Assembly: GCF_021129175.1 (NCBI RefSeq)
Contig: NZ_JAJOHV010000020.1
Span: forward strand, 1-64,000
Reading direction: 5' to 3'
From: Chromobacterium piscinae
Lineage (GTDB): Bacteria; Pseudomonadota; Gammaproteobacteria; Burkholderiales; Chromobacteriaceae
DNA length: 64,000 nucleotides
Shown: positions 32,306 through 43,152 of the stretch, piece by piece
Numbering within the stretch: the first letter of the stretch is position 1
Layout: every line of letters begins with the position of its first letter
Notes under the pieces: model-generated
Database searches by the model: none
Told to the model about the DNA's origin: nothing
Seen by the model: the letters and a program-made list of their open reading frames with translations, nothing else
Program-made: the position numbers and the translations under genes

Positions 32306-34020
32306 CGGTCGGCCTCCTCCACCAGCTGAATGAAGGCATCCTCCATCGTCGGATCGGGCAAGACCGAGCTCTCCACGCGGCGCTTGAGCGCATCCGGCGT
32401 ATCCAGCGCCAGCAGCCGGCCGCGATAGACCAGCGCGATGCGGTCGCAGTATTCGGCCTCGTCCATGAAATGGGTGGTCACCAGCACGGTGACGCCCTTT
32501 TCCGCCAGGCCGTTGATATGGGTCCAGAACTCGCGTCGGGTGACCGGATCAACCCCGGAGGTGGGCTCGTCCAGAAACAGCAGCGGCGGTTCATGCATCA
32601 CCGCGCAGGCCAGCGCCAGCCTCTGCTTGAAGCCCAGCGGCAGCTCGCCGGCCGGACTATCCATGTGCGGCCCCAGGCCGAACACCCGCTCCATCTGCGC
32701 CATCTTGTCGCGCTGGGTTTTTCCGGCCAGGCCGTAGACCCCGGAGAAGAACATCAGGTTGCGCCGCACCGTCAGATGCGCGTACAGCGAAAACTTTTGC
32801 GCCATATAGCCCAGCTGCTGGCGAGCGGCGCTGGGGCTGGCTTTCAAGTCCAGCCCCATGACCAGCGCCTGTCCCTCGCTGGGCTTGAGCAGGCCGCATT
32901 CCATCTTGAAGGTGGTGGACTTCCCGGCGCCGTTCGGCCCCAGCAGGCCGAACACCTCGCCGCGGCGCACCGCGAAGCTGATGTCGTCGGCGGCGCGGAA
33001 GTCGCCGAAACGCTTGCTCAGCCGCCGGGCCTCGATCACGGCTTCGTCGCCGCGGCGCGGCAGATCGGGCATCACATCCGCCAGCGCCGAGTCTCCGCCC
33101 GGACCGCCGCCCAACAAGCTGATGAACGCGTCTTCCAGCCTGGGCCGTGCGGGCTGCAGTTTGGCATCCGGCCCCGCCTCCGCCGCGGCCAGGTCGGGCC
33201 AGTGGTTTTCGTCACGCAGCAACAGGCGCAGGCTGTGGCCCTGTATCGTGCCGTCCATCAGCGCCGGCTGGCGCAACAGGCGCTGCAACAGGCGCCGGCG
33301 GTTGCCCGCGATGCCGGACAACTGCAGGCAGCGACCGGCCAGCGGCGCGGTCAGTTCGGCCGGCGGCCCGCCGGCGCGTATCCGGCCGCAGGCCATCAGG
33401 TAGACCCTGTCGCAAGATTCCGCCTCGTCGAGGTAGGCGGTGCTGAGCAGCACGGTGATGCCGTCGGCCGACAGCGCGCGGATCAGCTTCCACAACTCGC
33501 GCCGGGAGATGGGATCGACGCCGACGCCGGGCTCGTCCAGCAGCAAGGCGCGTGGCCTGCCCAGCAGCGAGCAAGCCAGGCCCAGCTTCTGCTTCATGCC
33601 GCCTGACAGCTTACCGGCGTGGCGGCCGGTGAACGGCGCGAGATCTGTCAGCGCCAGCAGGCGCGCGAAGTCACGCTCGCGTTCGTCGATGGGCACTTCC
33701 CGCAAATCGGCGTACAGGTCCAGGTTTTCCTGCACGGTCAGGTCTTCGTACAGGCCGAACTTTTGCGGCATATAGCCTATGTTCCGCCACAGCGCGTCCC
33801 TGTCGGCGACGGGATTCAACCCGGCCACGCTCGCCTCCCCTGAGCTGGGCGTCAGCAGGCCGGCCAGCATGCGCAGCAGCGTGGTCTTGCCGGCACCGTC
33901 CGGCCCCACCAGTCCGGCCACGCAGCCGGGTGGGATGTCCAGATCCACGCCGGACACCGCGTCCGCCGCCGCGCCGGGAAAGCGTTTGCCCAGGCTCGCG
34001 GCATGGATGGCGGCGCTCAC
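32302..34020 (-). CDS. Double-ATPase ABC exporter subunit
   Basis: 572 residues from GTG 34020, which overlaps the membrane-fusion stop (GTGA). Two nucleotide-binding domains are fused. NBD1 has GPDGAGKTT, LSGGMKQKLGLA and LLLDEPGVGVDP. NBD2 has GPNGAGKST, a degenerate signature ELPLGFKQRLALA, and LLFLDEPTSGVDP followed by TTHFMDEAEYCDR. It matches YbhF-type ATPases that work with two ABC-2 permeases and a HlyD protein in drug or cation export. A longer open frame upstream is only the antisense-free overlap with the HlyD gene. Confidence 0.92.
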   Translation of the reverse strand: MSAAIHAASLGKRFPGAAADAVSGVDLDIPPGCVAGLVGPDGAGKTTLLRMLAGLLTPSSGEASVAGLNPVADRDALWRNIGYMPQKFGLYEDLTVQENLDLYADLREVPIDERERDFARLLALTDLAPFTGRHAGKLSGGMKQKLGLACSLLGRPRALLLDEPGVGVDPISRRELWKLIRALSADGITVLLSTAYLDEAESCDRVYLMACGRIRAGGPPAELTAPLAGRCLQLSGIAGNRRRLLQRLLRQPALMDGTIQGHSLRLLLRDENHWPDLAAAEAGPDAKLQPARPRLEDAFISLLGGGPGGDSALADVMPDLPRRGDEAVIEARRLSKRFGDFRAADDISFAVRRGEVFGLLGPNGAGKSTTFKMECGLLKPSEGQALVMGLDLKASPSAARQQLGYMAQKFSLYAHLTVRRNLMFFSGVYGLAGKTQRDKMAQMERVFGLGPHMDSPAGELPLGFKQRLALACAVMHEPPLLFLDEPTSGVDPVTRREFWTHINGLAEKGVTVLVTTHFMDEAEYCDRIALVYRGRLLALDTPDALKRRVESSVLPDPTMEDAFIQLVEEADR

Positions 34021-34997
34021 CGCGCCAGCCTCACCGTCACCGGCATGCCCTGGCTGAGCGCGGCGTCGGCATCTCCGACCACCACGCGTATCCGATAGAC
34101 CAGCGCCGTGCGCAGATCGGGCGTCTCCACCGATTTGGGCGTGAACTCGGCGGTAGGCGACACGAAACCCACCACGCCGCGATAAGTCTTGTCCGGGTGG
34201 CTGTCGCTGGATACACGCACTTCGGTGCCGGCGGCGAACTTGCCTAGCTGGGTTTCGCCGACATAAGCGCGAACCCATACCGGCTGGCGCAGCGACAGCG
34301 TGAACGCCGGCGTTCCGGCCTGGACCATGCTGCCGGCCTCCACCGCGCGGGCGAGGATGATGCCGGCGCTGGGGGATTGCAGGCTGGCGTCTTTCAGGGC
34401 CAGCCGCGCGGAAGCGACGCTGGCTCGGGCTTGTTTCAATTGGGCGTCGGATTCGGCGATCTCCTCGGGCCGAAAACCGGCGACCAGCGCCTTCAGCTGC
34501 TGGGCGGCGGCGTTGCGCTGGGCGAGCGACTGATCGCGCTGCGAGCGGGCGGCCTCCAGCAATTGCCTGCTGCTGCCGCCAGCTGGCACCAGGTCGCGCT
34601 GGCGCCGGTATTCGCTCTCGGACTGGATCACGGCGGCCTGGGCCGCCTCCAGCCTGGCGCGCGCCTGGGCGATGTCCTCGCTGCGGCTGCCCATGCGCAT
34701 CAGCGTGTTGCGCGCCGCCAGCGCCGCCTCGTTGGCCAGGGCGGCGTTCAGGCTGTTCTTCAGCGGCTCGACATCCAGCCGCGCCAGGATCTGCCCCGGC
34801 TGCACGCTGTCGCCTTCGTCCACCTGGACGGAAGCCAGCCGGCCGGAAACGCGGAAGGCCAGCGCTACTTCGCGAATGTCGACGTTGCCATAAAGCGTGC
34901 CCTGGCGCGCGGCCTCGGCCTCTCGCTGGTAAAGGTAATAGCCCCCCGCCAGCGCCGCCGCCAGCAACAGCGCCGCGGGCGCCATCCATTTTTTCAT
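34017..34997 (-). CDS. HlyD-family membrane fusion protein
   Basis: 326 residues from ATG 34997 with GGGGGCGGA upstream; an earlier in-frame Met (35057) gives a hydrophilic extension without support. It has an N-terminal anchor helix, a lipoyl half-motif (VSGRLASVQVDEGDSVQPGQ), a coiled-coil hairpin at about 85-190, and a second half-motif near SAGIILARAVEAGSMV. Closest in type to YbhG. It bridges the ABC exporter to an outer-membrane channel such as TolC, which is not encoded here. Confidence 0.92.
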   Translation of the reverse strand: MKKWMAPAALLLAAALAGGYYLYQREAEAARQGTLYGNVDIREVALAFRVSGRLASVQVDEGDSVQPGQILARLDVEPLKNSLNAALANEAALAARNTLMRMGSRSEDIAQARARLEAAQAAVIQSESEYRRQRDLVPAGGSSRQLLEAARSQRDQSLAQRNAAAQQLKALVAGFRPEEIAESDAQLKQARASVASARLALKDASLQSPSAGIILARAVEAGSMVQAGTPAFTLSLRQPVWVRAYVGETQLGKFAAGTEVRVSSDSHPDKTYRGVVGFVSPTAEFTPKSVETPDLRTALVYRIRVVVGDADAALSQGMPVTVRLAR

Positions 34998-35168
34998 TCC
35001 GCCCCCTGTTGTTTCGGCCGGAAGCGGACGCATCCGCCATTCGGCCTCGCCGCCCAAGCAGTCAGGATGCGGCGGCTACCCGATAGCATACCCGCGCGGA
35101 GCCGCCGCGCATGGCATTCCGCACGCGATCCAGAAGCCGGAACGAGTTCCGGGGCGCGGATGCAACAG

Positions 35169-35669
35169 CTAGAGCGCGCGGGACATCAAAAAGCCGGCGC
35201 CGAACCATAGCAGCACCGTCATGATGGGCTCGGCCATTTTCGGCCGCAGCAGCATCAGCGGCGCCCGGAAGCGCCCCCGGATCGGCCACAGCAACGGAAT
35301 GCCGGCGGGCGTCAGCCAATCACCCACCAAGTGGGAGGCGTAACCGACGCACAGGCCCAGCACCATGGGCATCGCATGGCCCAGCCGCACGTCCCAGCCA
35401 TGCAGGCAGGCGGCGCTGGCGTAGAACACGCCGACCACCGCCAGCAGGCTATGAGTGATGCCGCGGTGGCCGAACAGATAGGCGATGGGGTGGGAAAGAA
35501 AGGGAATGCGCCGGCCGAGCCAGCTCTGGGGGTGGTCGATGTCCGGCAGCAGCGAGCCGGCCAGCCCGCCGGCCAGCAGCAGCACCGCCATCATGGCGGG
35601 CAAGTGCAGGATCAGCGCCGCGGAAACCGCGCAGAACGCGCCGAATGCGACATGGGTGGCCACCATCAT
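35169..35669 (-). CDS. YdjM-type membrane metal-dependent hydrolase
   Basis: 166 residues, about four membrane helices. Metal-binding elements of the YdjM/DUF457 family are seen: His6, LLPDIDHPQSW, HRGITHS and GYASHLVGDWLTPAG. In E. coli ydjM is LexA-regulated, but I see no LexA site here. Its substrate is unknown. Monocistronic, 172 bp upstream of the HlyD operon in the same direction as it. Confidence 0.85.
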   Translation of the reverse strand: MMVATHVAFGAFCAVSAALILHLPAMMAVLLLAGGLAGSLLPDIDHPQSWLGRRIPFLSHPIAYLFGHRGITHSLLAVVGVFYASAACLHGWDVRLGHAMPMVLGLCVGYASHLVGDWLTPAGIPLLWPIRGRFRAPLMLLRPKMAEPIMTVLLWFGAGFLMSRAL

Positions 35670-35951
35670 GGCGCCACCCCGCCGCTAAAATTGTCAGTCA
35701 TTATTGTTGTTGCCTTTGCGGCCTGTTGCTTTGTTGCCCTGCCGCGCGCTTGCGCGGGGCGCACATGCTACTGCAGTCACGCGGCGGAAGCAAAAACGGC
35801 CATCTGAAAAGCCCAGTCTGCGCCGTTGCGGCAAGGCAGACCGCGCGAAATCCGTCAGTAAGGCAGGAACAGACCGTCCGCCGAGGAATTGGTTGCTGAA
35901 AATCGACGGTCTAGAATGAATTCAGCGGCCTGGGCGCCGCGTGGAGTGTCG

Positions 35952-36866
35952 ATGCTTGTGTTCCCGCCCGCCATCTCTTGGCGCAATCTGGCTCGTTTCG
36001 CCCTGCTGGCGCTTGCCTCCGCCGCGGCCCACGCGGGCGAGCCCTACCAGATCACCTGGGTATTGTCCGACTGGGCGCCCAACTTCATCATTCGCAACGG
36101 CAAACCCACCACTGGTCAGAACGACATTTATCTCAAGCTGATCATCGCGCGCTGGCCGGAGGCCGAGCATCGATTCATGGTGATGAGCACCGCGCGCAGC
36201 ACGCTGGAGCTTCAACGCGGCAGCCAGTTATGCAGGATGAACCTGATTCCGACGCCGGAGCGGGAGAAATTCGCCTTTTTCACGTTGACCCACATGCAGT
36301 TGCCGCTGCGGCTGGTGATCCGCAAGGAGGCTGCGGCGCAAGCGCCGCTGAACGAGGCGGGAGAGGCGGTGCTGGGCGCGTTGATCCGCAAGCCCGGGCT
36401 GCGCGGCATCACCGCCGCCGGCAGAAGCTACACCGCTGAAATCGACCGCCTGTTGGCGGAGAGCAAGGGCGGATCGAACGTCAGGGAGATTCCCAACCTC
36501 CCGTCCAACGACGGCTTGTTCAAACTGCTGGAATTGGGGCGCGCCGACTACACGCTGGATTACGAACCCAACTTCAAATACCGGGACCAGCAGAGCCGGG
36601 AGCACCCGCTGACCAGCCTGCCCATCGCCGGCGCGGCGCTGATTCCGGTGGGCATCGCCTGCCCGCGCACCCGCTGGGGCAGGATGGCCGTGATGAAGAT
36701 AGACCAATTGCTGAGCGAGGTCGTCGCCGATCCTGCCTACCGGCAGGCGCAGGACCGCTGGCTGTCTCCCGAATCCGCGCAACGCTACCGCGCCGAGCTG
36801 GACCGTTTCTACCGCCAGCGCGCGCGGGCGGCCGACCCCGCGCGCTACTCGCTGGCCAGGCCCTGA
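35952..36866 (+). CDS. Periplasmic solute-binding-like protein
   Basis: 304 residues from ATG 35952, with GGAG 8 bp upstream; this start puts a signal peptide (FALLALASAAAHA) at the N-terminus. The mature part reads like a type II periplasmic binding fold (SBP_bac_3-like): TWVLSDWAPNFI, PTPEREKFAFF, GRADYTLDYEP. Proteins of this kind occur as orphans without transporter genes. It ends 3 bp before the end of a convergent chemoreceptor gene, so a sensory partnership is conceivable. Confidence 0.75.
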   Translation: MLVFPPAISWRNLARFALLALASAAAHAGEPYQITWVLSDWAPNFIIRNGKPTTGQNDIYLKLIIARWPEAEHRFMVMSTARSTLELQRGSQLCRMNLIPTPEREKFAFFTLTHMQLPLRLVIRKEAAAQAPLNEAGEAVLGALIRKPGLRGITAAGRSYTAEIDRLLAESKGGSNVREIPNLPSNDGLFKLLELGRADYTLDYEPNFKYRDQQSREHPLTSLPIAGAALIPVGIACPRTRWGRMAVMKIDQLLSEVVADPAYRQAQDRWLSPESAQRYRAELDRFYRQRARAADPARYSLARP

Positions 36867-36869
36867 GCG

Positions 36870-38504
36870 TCAAACCTGGAATTGCGCGACCGACAGCCTG
36901 AGGTTGCCGGTCACTTCGTCTATCCGCTGTATGCTTTCCGACGCCTGGGTGGCGGCCACCGCGTTGCCGGACGCCACCTGCGCGATCTGTTCGACGTGGC
37001 GGGCGATGTCCTGGCTGGCGGTGCCCTGCTCTTGCAGCGCGTGCGAGATGTCATTGACCACCTGCACCACCTGGCTGGCGCTGCCGCGGATCTGCTGGAT
37101 CAGTTCGCCGCCCTGCTCCGCCAGCTCCAGGCCGGTTTTCACCTTGGCCACCGTATCGCTCATATTCCTGCGCGACAGGTCCGAGCTGGCCTGAATCTCC
37201 GCGATCATGTCCGCCGTCTGCTCGGTGGCCTTGGCCGTGCGCTCAGACAATTTGCGCACCTCGTCAGCCACCACCGCGAAGCCGCGGCCGGTCTCGCCGG
37301 CGCGCGCCGCCTCGATGGCGGCGTTCAACGCCAGCAAATTGGTCTGATCGGCGATGTCCTTGATCACCTGCATGATGTTGGAGATGGTGGACGTTTTGCT
37401 GGCCAGCTCGGAAATGGCGGCCTCGGTCAGGTCCACGGTGGCGCTAATGCCCTGCATTTCCTCCACCGCGCGCGCGATCACCTGGCTGCCGGCTTCGGAC
37501 AGGTGGCCGGAGTCCTGAGATACCGCGCGGGCGTCGGACGCGTGCTGGGCGATATGGTTGATGCTGACAGTCAGCTGCTCCACCGAGGCCGCCATCGCCG
37601 CAGCGCCCTCGCTCTGCCCCTGGGAGTTGCCGGCCACCATGCGCGCGCCGTCCACCACGTCGGCGTTCAGGCGGCCTAGCTCTTCGGCGTCGCGCATGAT
37701 GTCGCCCACCAGTTGGCGAAGTTGTCCCTGCATTTCCCGGATATGGGCCAGCAGGCTGTCCTGATGGCCGGCGCCCACTAGTATTTCCCGGTCAAGCTTG
37801 CCGGCGGCGATCTCCCGCACGATGTCGGCGGCTTCGGATGGCTCCGTGCCCAACTCCCGCATCACACTGCGATACACCCACCAGCCAAGCGACAGGCTGA
37901 CCGCCATGAACAGCAGCACCTGCGCGCCCACGCTCAGCAGTTGCCGAGTCAGCGTGGCGTTGATGTCGTCCAGGTAGAGGCCGGTGCCCACCACCCAACC
38001 CCAGCGCGGCGTGCTCTGGAAATAGGCGAGCTTGGGCTGGGGCGAGCTGGCGCCCGGCTTGTCCCATACGTAGTTGACAAAGCCCTTGCCGCCGCCGCTG
38101 CGCATGGTTTGTTCGAATAGCGCGCCGATATTGGCCCCGGCGCCGTCCTTGACGCTGTGCATGTCTTTGCCGACCAGTTTGGGATTCACGCCGTGGGACA
38201 GCCACTTCAGATTGCGGTCCAGCGTGAAGAAGTACTCGTCGCCGTCGAAGCGCAGCCTCGCCAGCTCCTGCAGCGCCATTTTCTGCGCTTCCGCCTCCGG
38301 CACCAGTCCGGCTGCGGCCTGCTCCTCATGCATCGCCACCAAACTGGCTGCGTTTTCCACCTGGCTGCGCACCTGGTCGTGCCTGTCGTCCATCATCTGT
38401 TGACGCAGGGCATTCATCAGCAAGGCGCCCAGCACGCAGACCAGGACGATCGCGCTGACGGTCTGCAGCAACAGCCGCCGTTTCAAGGAAAGGGTTCTGG
38501 CCAT
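36870..38504 (-). CDS. Methyl-accepting chemotaxis protein with Cache sensor
   Basis: 544 residues from ATG 38504. Helix one (about 10-30) is followed by a single-Cache periplasmic domain with [10 protein letters not shown] and [14 protein letters not shown], then a second helix (about 190-210), a HAMP segment, and the signalling hairpin whose tip [20 protein letters not shown] is diagnostic. Cache domains of this type bind small carboxylates. The receptor would signal to CheA/CheW in a polar array; these genes are elsewhere. Confidence 0.93.
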   Translation of the reverse strand: MARTLSLKRRLLLQTVSAIVLVCVLGALLMNALRQQMMDDRHDQVRSQVENAASLVAMHEEQAAAGLVPEAEAQKMALQELARLRFDGDEYFFTLDRNLKWLSHGVNPKLVGKDMHSVKDGAGANIGALFEQTMRSGGGKGFVNYVWDKPGASSPQPKLAYFQSTPRWGWVVGTGLYLDDINATLTRQLLSVGAQVLLFMAVSLSLGWWVYRSVMRELGTEPSEAADIVREIAAGKLDREILVGAGHQDSLLAHIREMQGQLRQLVGDIMRDAEELGRLNADVVDGARMVAGNSQGQSEGAAAMAASVEQLTVSINHIAQHASDARAVSQDSGHLSEAGSQVIARAVEEMQGISATVDLTEAAISELASKTSTISNIMQVIKDIADQTNLLALNAAIEAARAGETGRGFAVVADEVRKLSERTAKATEQTADMIAEIQASSDLSRRNMSDTVAKVKTGLELAEQGGELIQQIRGSASQVVQVVNDISHALQEQGTASQDIARHVEQIAQVASGNAVAATQASESIQRIDEVTGNLRLSVAQFQV

Positions 38505-38644
38505 GTTTCGCTCACGGAATTTGTAAACAACTGCCAACGATAACCGATGCCATTATTCAATTTCAATATTCAAATGTATTTTATTGATTTTTGTCATGGA
38601 ACCGGCATTCGGATTTAAGTTGCACGGCCAATCAACTCCTTCAC

Positions 38645-38677
38645 TTGACTTTGTATCTTACGATATATATCGTAAGA
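38645..38677. promoter_or_regulatory. PadR operator and promoter
   Basis: A perfect 22-bp palindrome (TCTTACGATAT and its complement) spans 38656-38677, 27 bp before the padR start. TTGACT at 38645-38650 may be the -35, which would put the -10 inside the palindrome. Autorepression is the simplest reading. Confidence 0.8.
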
Positions 38678-38704
38678 CATATTACCCAATAAAGAGGGCC
38701 AGCC

Positions 38705-39304
38705 ATGCCATGCAATCCATACCGACACCCGATTCGCCGCATGCTGCGGGCGATGCGCGGATCGCACCGTCGCGGCGGCGATGATGGCGCGCTGGCCCGC
38801 GGACGCAAGTTTGGTTCCGACGATCTCCAGCTGCTGTTGCTGGCGCTGATCAATGAGCGCTCCTGTCATGGCTACGAGCTGATCAAGGAGCTGGCCTCCC
38901 GCTCCAACGGCTATTACAGCCCCAGCCCGGGCGTGGCCTACCCCGCCCTCACCCGCATGGAGGAAGCGGGTCAGGTCACCGCCGCCAGCCACGGCAAGCG
39001 GAAGTGCTACGCCATCGCGGAGGCCGGCCGGGAACGATTGGCCCTCCATCGCGAACACGTGGAGCTGACGCTGGCCAAGCTGACCCATATCGGCCGCAAG
39101 ATGGAGCTGGCGCGGCGCGCCTACGCCGGCGAGGAAATCGGCGAGGACGGAGCGGCCGGCTGGACGAGAGAGCTGATAGAGGCGAGGCGCGCGCTGAAAC
39201 ACGCGCTGCTGCTCCGGGACCAGGCGGAGCCTGACGAACAGCGCCGCATCGCGGCCATCTTGCAACGCGCCGTCGCCGAAATCGCCGGCGCGGAAAAATC
39301 CTGA
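38705..39304 (+). CDS. PadR-family repressor (YqjI-like)
   Basis: 199 residues, with GAGG 8 bp upstream. The PadR winged helix is clear: LLLALINERSCHGYELIKEL, SPGVAYPALTRMEEAGQV and KRKCYAIAEAGRE. The next gene, 9 bp on, is a siderophore-interacting reductase. In E. coli the PadR protein YqjI represses yqjH of the same type and responds to nickel. Here the two are co-directional rather than divergent. The N-terminal part lacks the long His-rich tail of E. coli YqjI, so metal response is not certain. Confidence 0.9.
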   Translation: MPCNPYRHPIRRMLRAMRGSHRRGGDDGALARGRKFGSDDLQLLLLALINERSCHGYELIKELASRSNGYYSPSPGVAYPALTRMEEAGQVTAASHGKRKCYAIAEAGRERLALHREHVELTLAKLTHIGRKMELARRAYAGEEIGEDGAAGWTRELIEARRALKHALLLRDQAEPDEQRRIAAILQRAVAEIAGAEKS

Positions 39305-39313
39305 GGAAATCCC

Positions 39314-40114
39314 ATGAATACCGAACTTGAGATTCAACGCCTGCGCCATCCCTTGCGTTTCCGCCTGCTGCAGGTGGCGCGCGTATCGCGGCTGTCGCCG
39401 TCCATGCTGCGCATCACTCTGGTTGGCGATGAGCTGGACGGCTTCATTTCCGCGTCTTTCGACGACCACGTGAAACTGTTCTTCCCCGAGCCCGGCGCAA
39501 AACAACCAACCTTGCCGTCCATCGCCGAGGACGGCGGCATCCGCTTTCCGGCCGACAAGCCCAAGCCGCCGATGCGCGACTACACCCCGCGCCGCTACGA
39601 CGCGGCAGCTGGAGAGCTGGATATCGATTTTGTCGTCCACGCGGGCGGCATCGCCGCCGACTGGGCTTTGAGCGCCCAGCCCGGCGACAAGCTAGGCATC
39701 GGCGGCCCGCGCGGCTCACGCGTCATTCCCTCTGGTTTCGATTGGCATTGGCTGCTTGGCGACGAATCCGCGCTGCCGGCCATCGCCCGCAGGCTGGAGG
39801 AATTGCCAGACAATGCGCGGGGCTTGGCGCTGATCCTGGCCGACAGCCCGGATTGCCGTTTCGAGCTGACCGCGCCGGACGGAGTGGAAATCATCTGGCG
39901 TTACCGGAGCCGGAGCGAAAGCCTGGAGCAAGCGCTGGACGGGCGCGGCCTGCCCTCTGGCGCCGGCTTCGTCTGGGCGGCGGGCGAAAGCGGCGAGATG
40001 CGCGCCACCCACCAGCAACTGAAGCAGCGCGGCTTGTCCAAGGACAGGATGCGGGTGGCCGGCTACTGGAAGCGCGGCGACGCCGGCGCGCATGAAAGCA
40101 TCAGCGAGGAGTGA
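39314..40114 (+). CDS. Siderophore-interacting ferric reductase (SIP family)
   Basis: 266 residues, preceded by GAGGAAAT. It has the FAD-binding segment MRDYTPRRYDAAAGELDIDFVVH and the NAD(P)H-domain end VWAAGESGEMRATHQQL ... RVAGYWKRG typical of ViuB/YqjH enzymes. These reduce ferric-siderophore complexes in the cytoplasm to release iron. Operon with the PadR gene; control by that repressor is likely. Confidence 0.93.
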   Translation: MNTELEIQRLRHPLRFRLLQVARVSRLSPSMLRITLVGDELDGFISASFDDHVKLFFPEPGAKQPTLPSIAEDGGIRFPADKPKPPMRDYTPRRYDAAAGELDIDFVVHAGGIAADWALSAQPGDKLGIGGPRGSRVIPSGFDWHWLLGDESALPAIARRLEELPDNARGLALILADSPDCRFELTAPDGVEIIWRYRSRSESLEQALDGRGLPSGAGFVWAAGESGEMRATHQQLKQRGLSKDRMRVAGYWKRGDAGAHESISEE

Positions 40115-40200
40115 TGCCGGCGATGCGACCCGCATCGTAAAGCGGCTGTCGCGAATGCCGAAGGGCCCGGCGGTTTTTGCGCGCGTTTCGTCTATATTGG

Positions 40201-40229
40201 TTTACACGAGGGGTGGCGCTGGGTAGAAT
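40201..40229 (+). promoter_or_regulatory. Promoter of the BMP-family gene
   Basis: TTTACA (40201-40206) and TAGAAT (40224-40229) with exactly 17 bp between. The predicted transcript begins about 165 nt before the coding start, leaving a GC-rich, structured leader. Confidence 0.65.
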
Positions 40230-40234
40230 TTCGC

Positions 40235-40369
40235 CGCTTCAATGGGCGGGTTGCATGCGCGGTCGTAAGACGGCGCGGCGCCCGCCTCGTCGCATCCTGC
40301 CGCGCGAGGCCTCCCTCTCGCCGGCACGGCATGCCCCCTCGTTGAAGCGCCCGCGGCATGCCCGCGGGC
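40235..40369 (+). promoter_or_regulatory. Structured 5' leader, possible cis-regulator
   Basis: CGCTTCAA at 40235-40242 can pair with TTGAAGCG at 40342-40349, closing about 100 nt. An 8-bp hairpin GCCCGCGG / CCGCGGGC (40349-40369) follows directly and competes for the last base. I recognise no riboswitch class. The region contains no supported gene. Confidence 0.4.
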
Positions 40370-40402
40370 AAGCCATCTCGAAAACTACTACTAGAAAAGC
40401 TG

Positions 40403-41413
<1,011 letters not shown>

Positions 41414-41477
41414 GCCGCCAAGCCGCCGCCGGAGCCCGGGCCTGACAGGCCGCGCGGTTGTCGGGGCACCGTTCCTG

Positions 41478-41500
41478 ACAGCGCCTTCTGGCGCTGTTTT
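41478..41500 (+). terminator. Terminator after BMP gene
   Basis: ACAGCGCC / GGCGCTGT stem with a TTCT loop, then TTT and a T-rich tail. The rest of the 383-bp gap up to the next gene shows no further feature I can support, only a GGCCCTTCC direct repeat near 41514-41540. Confidence 0.88.
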
Positions 41501-41796
41501 CGTTTCTGCGTCGGCCCTTCCCGCCTGCTGCGGCCCTTCCTTTTGCGCGCGCCGCTTGCTTCTGCGTTTGCCAGAGTTGTCCCAATCCGACAAATATCCG
41601 ATCGGCATGTTTCAATATCGCGCAATATGAGTCAAGTATGATTTCGCACCGGGCGGGATAATCCACCTCAAGACGCATTACCGCAGGGCGAGAGTCGAGA
41701 TGCTCGCACCGCTGTTTTCCGTCTGACTAGGGCCTTGGCGATCCAGCCAGGCCGCTCAACCCACCGCGCCGCATGGCCAGACAGCAAGAGACCAAG

Positions 41797-43152
41797 ATGA
41801 AAGACCTTACCGAAGGCGCGATCACCCGCCACATTTTGACAATGGCGGCGCCGATTGCGATCGGCATGATTTTCCAGGCGCTTTATTTTTTGATCGATCT
41901 GTATTTCATCGGCGAACTGGGCGCCCATGCGCTTGCCGGCGTCGGCGTCGCCGGCAATGCGGCCTTCTTAGTGATGGCGTTGACGCAAGTGCTGGGTGTA
42001 GGCACGGTGGCGCTGATTTCGCAGGCGGTGGGCCGCAAGGACCGCGCCGAGGCGAACCTGATCTTCAACCAGTCGCTGATGCTAGCGCTGCTGGTCGGCC
42101 TGGCGGTGTTGTTGATTGGTTACGCCGCCGCGCATGCCTATATGGTTTCGGTGTCCTCCGATTCGGCAACCATCGCTGCGGGTCGCACGTATCTGCATTG
42201 GTATATGCCGGGGCTGGCGCTGCAGTTCGCCCTGGTTTCGATGGGTTCGGCCTTGCGCGGCACCGGCATCGTCCAGCCTACGCTGGTGGTCCAGCTACTG
42301 AGCGTCATCATCAACGCGATCCTGGCGCCAGTACTGATCGCCGGCTGGCTGACCGGCCACCCGCTGGGGGTGGCCGGCGCCGGCTTGGCTAGCACACTGT
42401 CGCTGGCTGCTGCGGTGGCGGCCTTGTGGTTCTATTTTCATCGGCTTGAGCATTATGTCGGACTGGAACGGCGGCTGCTGGCGCCCCGATGGCGCGAGTG
42501 GGGCCGCATTCTGGCCATAGGTTTGCCGGCCGGCGGCGAGTACGCGCTGATGTTCCTGTTTTCGGCCGTCATCTACTGGGCGATCCGCGATTTCGGCACG
42601 GCAGCGCAGGCGGCTTTCGGCGCCGGCTCTCGCCTGGTGCAGGGGCTGATTCTGCCGGCGATGGCGGTGGCCTTCGCCGCCGGCCCCATCATCGGGCAGA
42701 ATTTCGGCGCTGGCCGCGCCGACCGGGTACGGTCTTGCTTTGGCTCGGCGCTGTTTCTGATCAGCGCATTGATGGTGGCGGTGGCCGGGGGCGTTTACTG
42801 GCAGGCGGGAAGCCTGATTGGTTATTTCGCCAAGGATGGCGTGGTGGTGCGTTACGGCGTGCAGTTCTTGCAGCTGATCAGCTGGAACTTCATCGCCCAA
42901 GGGGTGATTTTCACCTGTTCCAGCATATTCCAGGGGCTGGGCGACACCCGGCCGGCGCTGCTGAGTTCCACGGTGCGTCTGCTAGCCTTTGTCGCCCCGG
43001 TGATGTGGTTGGTGGCGCAAGGAGGCTTTGCCATCGAGCAGGTATGGCATTTTTCCATCGGCAGCACCTTCATCCAGGCACTGGTCAGTCTGCTGCTGTT
43101 GCGGCGGCAGTTTAGCCAGCGGCTGCGGCCGGCGGCCGCGTTCGCGCGCTAA
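41797..43152 (+). CDS. MATE-family efflux pump (NorM/DinF-like)
   Basis: 451 residues from Met at 41797 (MKDLTEGAITRHI), the usual MATE N-terminus; an in-frame Met 24 bp earlier is possible. Twelve helices in two halves are expected. This pump is unrelated in position to any regulator, unlike the MATE gene at 27990. Substrate unknown: drug, dye or metabolite export by H+ or Na+ antiport. Confidence 0.92.
   Translation: MKDLTEGAITRHILTMAAPIAIGMIFQALYFLIDLYFIGELGAHALAGVGVAGNAAFLVMALTQVLGVGTVALISQAVGRKDRAEANLIFNQSLMLALLVGLAVLLIGYAAAHAYMVSVSSDSATIAAGRTYLHWYMPGLALQFALVSMGSALRGTGIVQPTLVVQLLSVIINAILAPVLIAGWLTGHPLGVAGAGLASTLSLAAAVAALWFYFHRLEHYVGLERRLLAPRWREWGRILAIGLPAGGEYALMFLFSAVIYWAIRDFGTAAQAAFGAGSRLVQGLILPAMAVAFAAGPIIGQNFGAGRADRVRSCFGSALFLISALMVAVAGGVYWQAGSLIGYFAKDGVVVRYGVQFLQLISWNFIAQGVIFTCSSIFQGLGDTRPALLSSTVRLLAFVAPVMWLVAQGGFAIEQVWHFSIGSTFIQALVSLLLLRRQFSQRLRPAAAFAR

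Noticed and set aside
31164-32393. 409-codon minus-strand frame over the ABC permease
   Set aside because: Out of frame with the true permease and rich in Arg/Gly; shadow.
34020-35040. Upstream extension of the double ABC ATPase gene
   Set aside because: The stretch is an out-of-frame shadow of the HlyD gene. GTG 34020, overlapping its stop, gives the normal ATPase N-terminus.
41501-41796. Riboswitch in front of the second MATE gene
   Set aside because: I could not match any known aptamer, and the visible pairings are short.
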